From: Gnetum montanum
Taxonomy: Eukaryota > Streptophyta > Gnetopsida > Gnetales > Gnetaceae
Reading direction: 5' to 3'
Assembly: GCA_015680685.1 (NCBI GenBank)
Contig: MNCI01034224.1
Coordinates: 738,244-802,243, forward strand
Length of the DNA: 64,000 nt
Every line of letters starts with the position of its first letter. Positions within the stretch are counted from its first letter, which is position 1. The notes beneath the pieces are model-generated. The model was not told the DNA's origin. It ran no database searches and saw only the letters and a list, made by a program, of their open reading frames with translations. Both the position numbers and the translations under genes were made by a program. Shown here one piece after another: positions 34,447 to 44,690 of the stretch.

Positions 34447-35911
34447 GGGCACTCGAAAATCAAATGTTGTTCTAGGGGGTCCCACTGGAAAGACATGCAC
34501 CCATGCCTGAAGGTTGGTAGCTTCTCTAGATTCAGTAAAGTGAAGTGAAAAAAAAAAGAAGAAGAAAAGAAGAAGGAAGTGCTATAAAATAAAAACATCA
34601 CTCCTCCCTTGTACTAAACGCCAATTGATCGTATGCCTTGTTGTTATGGTACTCTCATAGTTGTTTATCATGGGATGAAATAATGTGATGTCACTGATTA
34701 GAAGGATGGACTTAGTCCTGATCTTGGAATGACAGGTTAATGACACATTAATCATGCTTTACATGTAGGATTCATTGTGCCTTGGGTCAGTAGCCTCATG
34801 TCCCAATCTCTACGATCCCTTCTCTACTTCATCTCATCTCACTATTCGTGTAATTGTAGCTCATGTCCAATATAGCATAGAATTTTCATCTCATTCCGAT
34901 GATATTTACATGTGTGTGTTTCGTGGAGTTAGTGCAGATTACATTTAACCCTTCTAGTGCCCATGGGCACTTTAAGTGTGGTTACACAAGGGCATAATAG
35001 GTTGAAACCTACTTTGGGGAGGATCCACTTGTGTAATTTTGTTGTAATCTTCAATAATTCTCTAGTTCAAACACACAATTTCTTACCCTCAGCTTAATTT
35101 TTCATAATCTTCTTTCCCTATTATTATCCCTCTATCATTTAAACGTTCCAATGTACTATTACAATCCCTTTTTTCATAACCACCAAATTTTTATGACTAA
35201 AGTTCACACTATTATCATTAAGAGTGCCTCTCAAATCCATGTAATTACCCTTGAATATATTAATCCTTGCTAATGTCCTCAATATTTAACATTAATTTTA
35301 AGAAAAATCATTAAAAATTTGGTCTTTTTCATGTGTCCCACATCACTAGGAATGAGATATCGCGTACGCGATATCGTGTTCCACGTGATATCACATACAT
35401 GATGTACCGTACATGATATCATGTCCTATTTACTTATAAATAGGAATCCCCACCGTAACACTTAGCATCATTTTGCCATTTATGCTGGGGGAGTTTTTGA
35501 AATTTTTTCTCTGCAACTTACAATTGCATGACCCTTGCTTTTTCACTCATATCTCACGAGCTAGTGCTCCGATTTTAATTTCGGTTGAACCTGCTTGAAC
35601 CTAGAGTGTTCAGTTTAGTCATGGGGGAGAGACACTTACCGAAAAGTGCCTAACTTTTTTGAAATTTATCATCGCCCAAAGGAGATCAATTAGGGTAATT
35701 AACAATAACACTTAGAAATTTTTTTCCAAAAATCATATGACCTTAAGTACACTGGGAGATTAAAATGAAATCCACCTAAGTCATAAGACCTATTATCATA
35801 ATTTTTGAGCATGATCACATGATAACATAAGATCTTTAATTAAAGGCATGTAGTAAGGTATAACTTGACTTTAAAAACAACCTTACTAATGTTTGGCCCG
35901 TGTGATTGCAG
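34447..35911 (+). other. Element F internal non-coding region with leader for ORF2
   Basis: No gene. It contains a GA/AAG-rich run (34548-34580), a perfect 16-nt palindrome AGTGCCCATGGGCACT (34956-34971), the internal promoter cassette (35356-35442), an internal PPT-like motif (35614-35627) and a possible 3' splice site, TGTGATTGCAG, directly before the ORF2 ATG at 35912. A possible 5' splice site is AGGGTAATT near 35692; use of either site is inferred. Confidence 0.55.
35356..35442 (+). promoter_or_regulatory. Internal promoter-like cassette of element F
   Basis: A perfect 20-nt palindrome at 35356-35375 (half-site GATATCGCGT), GTGATATCAC at 35385-35394, further GATATCATG words, then TATAAATA at 35435-35442. 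The order and the TATA word are as in the F LTR U3, but the text around them differs, so it is not just a piece of LTR. Distance from palindrome to TATA is 79 bp, versus 73 (5' LTR) and 38 (3' LTR). It lies 470 bp upstream of ORF2. Confidence 0.65.
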
Positions 35912-38701
35912 ATGGCCCTGAAACGTGCGCAGTGAGAGGGTCCTGTTCAAGGTGGATCGAAACAACCTCGGAGAGGTGGAAGATGGGTCTCTTCTGGACA
36001 ACATGCAGAATGGAAGGTGTAATCATTTAGCATCCATCAAGAAGAACCTCCTACAAGATGGTCTAGATAGATAGAAAGAGGAGTTGCTGCTGCACCTGAA
36101 CTAGGACAACAACTCATGTTGCCCCCAGAATGTGTTCAGGCTATCCATACAAAGTCCACAATTGCTGCAGTGATCATGGACCTTAACTTTGAACCTTTTG
36201 TAGAGTTTGCTCCTGAGGCTATTGGGGATCACCTTAAAGGATCTCCGCTATGGCCTGTCCTCTCTAAGTGCAGTGCATGGTACTTAGGTGAAACGTACTT
36301 GTTCTGGCACAATAAGAAGCAAGGCACCATGGTTAACATTTGTGGTGTGACAGTAGACTTTTCTGCATAAGCGATTTTGGAAGTGTTAAACCTTCTGAAT
36401 ACAGGCCCCCATGTTGCTTGGTTATCTACTCGATCAGACCCTGATGTGCGAAAGAATTGGTTAGAGAAGGCTTATGGTAGAGATAAAACTTTTGGAGAAT
36501 TGACAACAGAAGAGTGGGTTTATTTCAAAATTGGAACCTATCACCTCTTCCCCACAAAAGGTTTGAAAAGAATATCTACGTATGCGGAAAGGGGATGTGC
36601 AATGTTGATGGGAAAGGTTAACGCTAACCTTCCCCATCTATATTTGACAGAGATCCTAAGGCGATTCGAAGAATGGAAGTCAGGAAAGATGGCGTTGCCT
36701 TTTTCCTGCCTTATCAGAAAACTGTGCTAATGAGCTGGTATTCAGGGATACACAAATGACATCCTCCAAAAGGCCCAGAATGCTTCTTATGCTGAGTTAT
36801 TAAAGGCGCTAGCTCCAAGAAAGAGCACTAGCGAAGAGCTAGGACTAGATGAAGAAGAAGAACAAATGACTAGATCACCTGCAACTCAACTTGTAGGACC
36901 CAGTCAATGTCCAGCCATAGGTCCTAGCCAACAACAAGAAGTAGAACCTAGCATAGGTTGGGATCAGCCGCTACCGCTGCAAGACTACAGACTGTCGATG
37001 AGCCATCTTAGGGCCATCGCTGAGACGGTTATTTGGGGAAGTCGTGATGACGCAAACCTCTTCCATGTCATCAATGATGCCGACCAACCTACTATTTTAT
37101 TAGATTGCACAAGGGGTGAATTATCAATTCAAACAGGAGGAGGGGAAATTAGATGGTCACAACAGATCTCTAGGAACGCAGCATCTTTTCAAGTGCAATT
37201 AGAGACTGGTGAAGGGGCCACTGTGGTGGTCATGCAACACCAGGATGCTATGGAAGCTACTGAAGTGATCGCTGACCATATCAAAGAATCCTTTAACATG
37301 CCTGTTGTGCCACTGGCATATCTTTCAAGAGCATGGGATGCTCAAATTCTTGCCAGAACCTCAATGACTCCTGCGGAACATGAGGATGCACTGGATAAAT
37401 TGCTTCAAATAGGACAAGTTTTACCATCTCTGTTTGACATCCCCCAGGATATAATAGTAATTCAATCAGACCTCATTTCTACAAAGGGAAAGCTGGTAAT
37501 ATTTGAAGTAATGGCCGAGAATGCTAAAGCTGAAGTGCAAAAACTACAAGAGTAGCTCGTAACCTTACAAGCAGCATAGCAGGATCCTTTGCAATTTGTT
37601 CCCACAGACCAACTAGAAAATTTCAGAATTGAGCAATTAACAAAGCTAATTGTAGAAAATAAGAAGGTGGTAGAAGAAAAGGAGATGGCCACTTGGGATG
37701 CCTCCACAGCAAGGGCATAAACTCATGCACATATTAAGACACTCAAGGCCTTAGAAGAATAGAATAAGCAGTTGGTTGCTGATAACCTTTGGTTGACTTC
37801 TGTGAAGAAACAAAAGAATGTTTTCGATGAACACTTTCATCAGCTATGAGAACAGTTCATTCGAGTCAACCGAGATGTAAGCCGTTTAGCTAGAGAGAAC
37901 CGAACCCTCTCAATGGAGGTGGTATGCGCTATTTGCCAAAAATTAGCCATTGAGATAAGCGCGTGGTAGAATGAGGCTAAACGACACAAGAAGCTAAAGG
38001 AGCATTTCCATGATCAGGTGGGGATGTACAAACAAATCCTGGAGAAGGAGATCCATATGGCCAAGGCTCAAATCAACAACATCAGTGCCCAGCACACTGA
38101 TTGGAGGGCCATATTGGACACTTACGCCTTCACCCACCAAGCGAAAATTAAGAACTGGGAACTACAGATCCAAGACTTGACTGAATACATGGAGTTGGCA
38201 AACCTTAGATATGCCAACCTAGCCATGTTAATAGCAGGACTCCCAAGGTCAAAGCTCGAGCAATAGGTAGCTTCCACCCACATCAAATATGAAGCAAAAT
38301 TTGCAAAGCATAAGAAGCTGGCTGAGAAACTAGATGTCATAAATTCTGAACTTGCGGTGGTAAAAGAATGCTACCAGGGAAAAAATGATGTTGCAATGGA
38401 CTTGGCTTGACGACTAACAAAGCTTCACAAATACAAAGACAAAGCCAGAGCCTATGAAGAGGCATGATGAGTGTTCGCAGCATGGTATGTCAAAGCTAAT
38501 CAAATGTTTCCACAACTACCCTATCCATGGGAGATGCCAACTCCATCAAACATTGGAACATTAGCATGGATGGCACAAGACCCTTGAACTGAAGAGGAGA
38601 AGCTCTAGGCCATTCTTCAACATTGTCAACCTTCAAATCTTGGAGCATGTGACAAGGGGAAAGCACCCATCGAGGAGCCACCACCACCAGGAACTACATG
38701 A
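35912..38701 (+). pseudogene. Element F ORF2: plant transposon-protein-like domain plus coiled coils
   Basis: A single frame of about 930 codons from ATG 35912 to TGA 38699-38701, with about 18 internal stops but no frameshift. The part 36116-36780 resembles the putative plant transposon protein domain (Pfam Transposase_32 type): VNICGVTVDFSA, then LTTEEWVYFKIGTYHLFPTKG, YAERGCAMLMGKVN and MALPFSCLIRKLC. A Gln/Pro-rich linker follows (36870-36970), then an unrecognised globular part (36970-37440) and long coiled-coil-like heptads (37480-38420). The tail is Pro-rich. No signal peptide or membrane span is seen, so it is not an obvious envelope protein. It occupies the env position, 170 bp before the 3' LTR, and is visibly less AT-rich than its surroundings. 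Function unknown. Confidence 0.7.
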
Positions 38702-38856
38702 GTTCCACATTTTTGTAATTGTAGTAGTTTTTCTTTGTGTTGTGTCTTCCCACACTGCGGGATTTTTTCATTTCTTTTCCCAGTTAATAATCCCATACCT
38801 ATCCACTATGTAATCAATGGAACTTGTTCTCTTTTTAACTTGAGGATGACTTTATA

Positions 38857-38872
38857 TTCAGTCATGGGGGTA
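38857..38872 (+). other. Polypurine tract of element F
   Basis: TTCAGTCATGGGGGTA abuts the LTR start TGATGAGATG and follows AACTTGAGGATGAC, the usual context before the 3' LTR in this group. Confidence 0.85.
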
Positions 38873-39785
38873 TGATGAGATGCGTTTCGCATAGGCCACG
38901 ATATCGCATACACAATATCGCATCCGCCATGATATCACATCCGCCACGATATCGCGTACGCGATATCACAGTCCACCACCATATCTATAAATAAGAGGCA
39001 ACTCTCCCTTATTTCTTATCCCAAAATAGAAGTAGCAAAGCTTTGGCAGTTTGATCCCTCCAAAGTTAGATTTTTTCCCATGTCTGCCCGCAGTGTGGTG
39101 AATGTAATTGTACGGTGTCTTTATTCGAGTGTGTTGTACTTGGACACGCACATGACTAGCAATAAAGATCAAGATAAATTCATCATTGCAAAATTCACTT
39201 TGTTATTTTTTTATTTTTTATATTTATTTAATATTATTTACTGTTTTCCCTCTCTCACCCTTAAACTCCTAGAACATGGAACGAGTACGACTTGATTACG
39301 AGCATTTAAGTGTGACTGCTTGGTAGCCTAGTGGCATAGCTAGGATCTATGCTTGGTAACCCAGTGGCATATCTAGGATCTATGCTTGGTAATCCCAGTG
39401 GTGTACCTAGGATCTACACTTGGTAGTCCTAGTGGTAGTCATGCATGAGGTCCAAGATGTGTACGGTTGATCAAGGAATCGGTTGCTCGTCGCACTTAGG
39501 CTAGATTAGATTCTCTTACCCTTTTCCTTCTAGCTTAGCTTAGTTAATATTCTTTTTCATTGCCTTCAGGAGTAGCGTTATAATTAGAAACACATCATAC
39601 ACCTCACTCTAGACTAAACCATACGTGACAAATATAAATACTAGTCCAGGTGGGAAGACAGCGAACTACGACCTAAGGTTAACAATCTAGGTGCCACAAC
39701 TAGTCCGTCTACGGAGGTCGATCGGATTGTGTGTGCTATGCTCATTTTGTATGGTTGAGTGTAGGGGTACCTCTGCCACTCATCA
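38873..39785 (+). repeat. Element F 3' LTR
   Basis: 913 bp, the partner of 30996-31922. The two are similar over their length, with some CpG-site transitions and small indels, so F is among the younger insertions in the window. The target duplication CTTGT follows directly. Confidence 0.9.
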
Positions 39786-40900
39786 CTTGTGTCTCCATTC
39801 TTCATATTTGAAGCATTGTAGTTTTGATGAGTTACTACCTTGACCCTTGACTTGTTCCTTCTTGGCCTTGTCCTTCTCATCAACTTTTTCAATCTTCTTG
39901 TCTTCGCTTCCTTCCACTTTAGATTTGAATTTGGATCCCTTATCAAATCTAGATCCCTTCTACTTTCCCTTGAAGGTTTGTTTACTTTTATTTCTAAATC
40001 CACCTAGCTTCTTCTCAACTTTAAGTACCATATCATAAGTCTCATCAAGATTTTGTGTCTCATAAAAGGACACGTCTTCCTAGTATGTCATTTTGAAACC
40101 TCCTAAATGATTGAAGCTTACTCATACTCCTGCCAATCTACCTCATGTTGATGAAATAGATTACAAAACTTGATGTAGAATTCTTTGACATCCTTGTCAC
40201 CTCACCTTAGAAATTTCAACTTTATAATGGTTTCTTATCTCTAACAAAGATTGTTCAAATTTTCTTTTCAACCTATATTTCATCATATCCCAATCTCTAA
40301 TAGGTTGACTATTACATCTTTCATAATCTTAGAACTCCTTTTCCCATCAAGTAGAAACCATACCTTCTAATATAGATTCAAAAATGGGTACCCTAAAGTT
40401 ATTTGGTACCTTTTCCAACTGAAAATGCTTCTCAAGTGCTTTAGCAAACTTGCAAAAGCATTGATTCCATCTACATCATTGAAAGCCTTAAACTTTATGC
40501 ATGAAAATCTTGAATCATTTCTAAACGCACTTGCAAGTCTTGCTTCAAATTCATCATCAAGCCTGCTTGAAGAAGTATTGAACACCACCAAAGCCCTTGA
40601 AGTTCTCGTATGAAGAATAGAATTCCCTCCCATTAGAATCCTTGGTTGATGATTTCCTATACTCCCATAGTTGGATTATCCATCCTCTTCATCCACTACA
40701 TCTCCACCTTGTTATGAAACTTCTTCATCTAAATGTACATTCTCTTCACCTCCTTAGTTCTAGATGTGGGTAGGACTACCATGTCTATCTACCTTCACAT
40801 TAATTTCATCTAATTGAGCAATCATCATTTGGAAGGTAGACTTCATGCTCTTCATGTTGCAATTCAAATCTTGCAAGTATTTCTTCTTGGGTATCATCTG
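39786..40900 (-). pseudogene. Element E gag relic
   Basis: Minus-strand frames at 40633-40367 and 40003-39786 with gag-like features: a central stretch KEFYIKFCNLFHQHEVDW, and a basic Lys/Arg-rich segment before the interruption (LKWKEAKTRRLKKLMRRTRPRR at about 39930-39850). Element F is inserted just after MKNGDTS. Frames shift repeatedly and stops are common. Assigned to gag from its place between the 5' LTR and protease. Confidence 0.55.
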
Positions 40901-40969
40901 TTCATAAAATCCTTAACAAAAATCCAAAAAACAATAAAACTAAGCTTCAATATCAATAATGCTAGAGTA

Positions 40970-41995
40970 TGTTCACTCCAATAATTAAACCACCTTCAAT
41001 GTACTAAATCCATATTTTAAGTAAAGATACATCTTTATGCTAGAAAACAAGAAAATTAGCTATTTTTAATTAATTTATTAGAAGATTACAATAGGTTTTT
41101 CAAAACCCACAACATCCAAAACTTTTTACACCCAAAAGATATTGTAAAGCATAAGACACTACAATCATACAATGGCTATTCTCAATGCAAGACACAACCA
41201 ATAGAAATCTCTCCCACAACCTAGAACTGAGATCTTAACTCACAAGTGAGATAAAAGAGAATAGAACACATAAACCAACACACCACAAGTTGATCTTAAA
41301 GCTACAATCATCAATTTCACTCACCTAATGTGCTTACCCTCTCTCTCATCTTTAGCTCTCCACTCTCAAGAGAATTTTCTCTCACTTTCTTGTACAAATC
41401 CACTCTCCTCCTTCTTCATGGATGCATACATATATATTATAGAGATCAAAAACCCTAGGAATCTTTCTATTCAGCTTTCTAGATATTTTCCACAAGGATA
41501 TTGAGTTTTTTGGATGTTTCCCCATTGAAACTACCATATTGGAGGTTTTTCCTCATCGTCTAAGATGTCTTTGGCTTTGTTGGGATGTATGCTATGAAAA
41601 CCTAACTCTCGGGTGAGAAAAGCTCTTGAGTGAGACATCTACTACCTTTTTGAGATGTCTCATCTTGTCCTAAGGCATCTCAAATTATGATGAGACATCT
41701 TAACTAAGACATCTCACTTTCTGGTGAGACATCTCAGTTGTAGGTGCCAAACTTAAAAATGCTTATTTTGATGTAAAGAACTACCGAATTCCTCTAAAAA
41801 AAAGTCCCCATAGATCCTAAAACCCACTAGACTAATCAAAATGAGTCCAAAACATCCAAGAATCATCATCAACAAAATCAACATAAGAAGACATATAACA
41901 AATGGACACACTCATCTAGGTCTTCTTCAAGTATGAAACTTCCAAAAGCAACTTGTAGGATAAAGCATAAGGGAATCACAAGAGGTGTTTTGACA
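40970..41995 (-). repeat. Element E 5' LTR
   Basis: About 1026 bp. In element sense it starts TGTCAAAACACC and ends GGAGTGAACA. An initiator-Met-like primer site TTGATATTGAAGC (9 of 13 bases match TTGGTATCAGAGC) lies about 13 bp inside, at about 40944-40956 on the minus strand. Confidence 0.8.
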
Positions 41996-42675
41996 TGACT
42001 CTTTAGTCTTATCCAAATGTTCCTAGAAAGAATACCTTATAGGTCAGAAAATTATGGAGGATCAAACTAAAGAAGTAAGAAGAAAGAGCTCATACTCATG
42101 TTGTAAATCAAACAAAAAAGAACTTTACAAATGGAGATCAGTCATATGGAATACAAGAGATTTGTTCTACTTACAAAGGAGGAACTCTAAAGAGAGATCC
42201 TCTTTATACATGTACATAAACATCACATCCTCTCAAGAGCAAGCAAGGTAAGTAGAGGTAAGTATTTATAAGAATTTTCATTAACTTGCATTAGGTTGTT
42301 AGCTTTGTTTTATAGTTACAATTGTTCTTGGAAGAAATTCCTTTATCCCTTATTCTTATTATATTATTTTTTCTTCAAAAATTCCAACTTCATATTGGGA
42401 TTTCCCACTATTTTGTGAGATGTTCCACCTCGGGACACTCCATCTCATTCTTAGATGTTCCATTGTGTGAAGGCCCAACTTGGGTAATACATCTCATTTT
42501 TTTTTAGGATGTCCCAATCTATGATTAAAACCCTTGCAAGGATGTCAACTATATAAACCCAATTAATTTTTTTTTCATTTTATCCCTCTCAATCCTGGGA
42601 CATCCCAATGTAGTTGACTAGGATCTCTTCCTTACTACAATTCTAGTTCATTTCTCACAATCCTTGCTCAAATCC
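41996..42675 (+). promoter_or_regulatory. Leader and internal promoter-like region of element J/K
   Basis: Two consensus 5' splice sites (GTAAGT at 42248-42253 and 42258-42263) are followed by a cluster of GAGATGTTCC/GGGACA/AGGATGTCCC words (42417-42519) and a TATA box TATATAAA at 42550-42557. The ATG of the next ORF is 126 bp downstream at 42676. The same GGATGTCCCA words recur in the element's own LTR at 45141-45195. Promoter activity is inferred from motifs only. Confidence 0.5.
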
Positions 42676-44240
42676 ATGGCACAAAAAAATATTGATATGT
42701 CAAGGACATCACCTCACAAAGGAAAAACTACAAATGAAGCTTCAACAAGTAATACAAACACTTATCAGCCTCAATTTTGTTCCATAGATGTTCAACATCG
42801 ATTTGAGGTAACTTGTTCAATTTTCATTATCTCTAAAAGGATTCTTATTTTTTAGTAGCATCGTCAAAAAAAATTAATGACATTTTTTGAATCTATTGGT
42901 TGATCTTCAATAATCTCTATGACTTATTATATACCTCAAATATTGATCAAATAATTCTATTGTAATATTCCTATTACTAATGTTGCTATTGAGGCTTTAA
43001 CATCTATTGTTGGGGGGATTGTGATTAAGGTTTCACCTTAAGTAATGAATGCTATTCTTGGGAATTCTAGCTATGAAGTACATAGGGATACTATACATTC
43101 TATGAATGATATCTTTACCAATGGTAATTCTCTATCTCTATGAAGTGAGAAAGCATATAGGTGTTAAATGTCCCAAGATGCTTTCACCCTCTCACTTATT
43201 ATCTTGTATAACATTATTGTAAAAGGAGGAAGCTATAACTATCTATTTTCTACACAAGCTTTTGTTCTCTACTATCTCAAAGATTGTAGCCATTAGATTT
43301 GGGGTACATTCTTTGTAGAGACATGCTAGGTTTATTTACCAAAGAGAGGGCTTATGGACATCCTCTTCTTATTAGCTTATTGATTCATCAAGCATGTGTT
43401 TCTATTCTTGAATATGCCTCTTCTCAAAGGGAAGAGGAGTTTTGCAGAGATTTCAAAAACGAGAAGAACCACAATTGTAGATTCTAAAGTCCTAGCTTCT
43501 CCACCTTAGAAGTTAAGAAAAAAGTAGGCAACATCTTGACCTAGGGCCTCCCCTCAGCTTAGAAGTTCTAAATATGGAAGTGCATAGGAGTTTTAAAGAA
43601 GGTCCCAAAATGCTTTGGTAAAACCTTAAGAATGATTCAATACAATATCTCTTACTTGTGTAAGAGAATGGATGCAGTAGGCTTATTGTCTCCTCCAAAT
43701 TGATAGCAATTTGAGGAGATTACTACTCCTCATTTGTTAGATGATGATGAGGACATTATAGCTCTAGCTAGACATTCTATAGTAATTGGGCTATCCCAAG
43801 GGTATGATTTAGGAAAAGCATCAGATTCTGAGGATCTTACAACACCACCTACATGCATCCAAGGGAATTATATTCCTAATTTTGAGTAGCTTGGACCAAT
43901 TTCATATGTACAAGATGATGTTCCTTAAGTACAAGCAATGAAGAGCACTTTTAGTATGATAGCTCATTGGAATTAAGTTGCTCCCAAAACTTATCAATGG
44001 AATCATACTTCTTCATCTTCCCATCAACCTTCATCTCATCCCCCTTTATCATCAAGATTTTAGGTAAAGCTTCATCCCTAAAGAGTTCCTATAATAGTAT
44101 CTTCTTCTAATGATGATGAGAAGTAGGCCTCCAACTCCAATACCAACAACAATGACAATGAGAAGGAGACTTACGAACCCACTCATGCAAATTTTAGATT
44201 TGATGAGGATGATGATCATAAAGAGGTTAGTGGGTAGAGT
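42676..44240 (+). pseudogene. Element J/K env-position ORF, transposon-protein-like
   Basis: Starts at ATG 42676 (MAQKNIDMSRTSPHKGK), a Ser/Thr-rich N-terminus. Then FYCNIPITN and SIVGGIVIKVSP-stop-VMNAILG resemble the start of the putative plant transposon protein domain (a strand-like G-x-V/I-S-P-x-x-h-N-x-h-L pattern). A frame change at about 43290-43300 leads to QYNISYLCKRMDAVGLLSPP, then an acidic tail (HLLDDDEDIIALARHS, NNNDNEKETYEPTHANF, DEDDDHKEVSG). About ten stops. Followed by PPT and LTR, so it sits in the env position of a copia-like element. Family assignment is tentative. Confidence 0.5.
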
Positions 44241-44690
44241 TTTTGCATGATCCCCTCCTTTTGGATGATGTCCAAAAAGGATGAGAGATTTCTGGCTGTG
44301 GATATTTTTTTATGGCTATTTAGACATTTGTATTTTATATACTTATGGAGATACATTTCTGGGCATTTGTATGGGCACATGTTTTCATACTATGTGCACT
44401 TTTTTGTATACTTTGGAATAGGTTGTGATATATATATATTGGCCATAGATGAATACATGAATAGCTATGGATAGCCTTTGGGAAGTTTTTGATGTTACCA
44501 ATTTCTTGTGTTGTCTTCTTGTAATTTTAGCTAATTGATATGTATCATTTAATGCTTCATCTCATTTCCTATTTCATTTCCTACTACCATAGGATTATTA
44601 ATGAATATATATACAATTGTGTTTCAAATTTCTTAATCATATGATATTATGAAATGTGCTAATCCATTTTCCTAAGTTTTGTACATCACC
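44241..44690 (+). other. Element J/K 3' untranslated stretch
   Basis: Between the env-position ORF and the polypurine tract. It has an open frame at 44247-44474 that is hydrophobic and aromatic (FLWLFRHLYFIYLW) but shows no recognised family. It could encode a membrane segment if joined to the ORF upstream; stops make this uncertain. Confidence 0.35.

Larger units (their letters stand above)
30996..39785 (+). mobile_element. Element F: Athila/Tat-like element with gag, internal promoter and env-position ORF
   Basis: LTRs at 30996-31922 and 38873-39785, tRNA-Asp primer site, polypurine tract, and exact 5-bp target duplication CTTGT (30991-30995 and 39786-39790). Internal order: gag (32055 to the gap), gap of 903 N, a non-coding stretch with a second palindrome/TATA cassette (35356-35442), and an ORF of 930 codons (35912-38701) that is neither gag nor pol. 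No RT or integrase is visible, though the gap could hide sequence. Inserted in the gag/protease region of element E. Confidence 0.9.
27489..41995 (-). mobile_element. Element E: chromovirus-like element lacking RT and integrase core, host of F
   Basis: LTRs at 27489-28464 and 40970-41995. Minus-strand internal order: gag (40633-39786), interruption by element F, protease (about 30933-30420), an acidic spacer (about 30300-29250), integrase C-terminal region (29220-28720). Flanks read GACTA (left) and TGACT (right); an exact duplication is not established. The initiator-Met-like primer site and chromovirus-type protease place it near element C. Non-autonomous unless the polymerase was lost after insertion. 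Confidence 0.8.

Noticed and set aside
35912-38701. ORF2 of element F as a true viral envelope protein
   Set aside because: No signal peptide, membrane span or cysteine pattern of envelope proteins; the visible features are a plant transposon-type domain and coiled coils.
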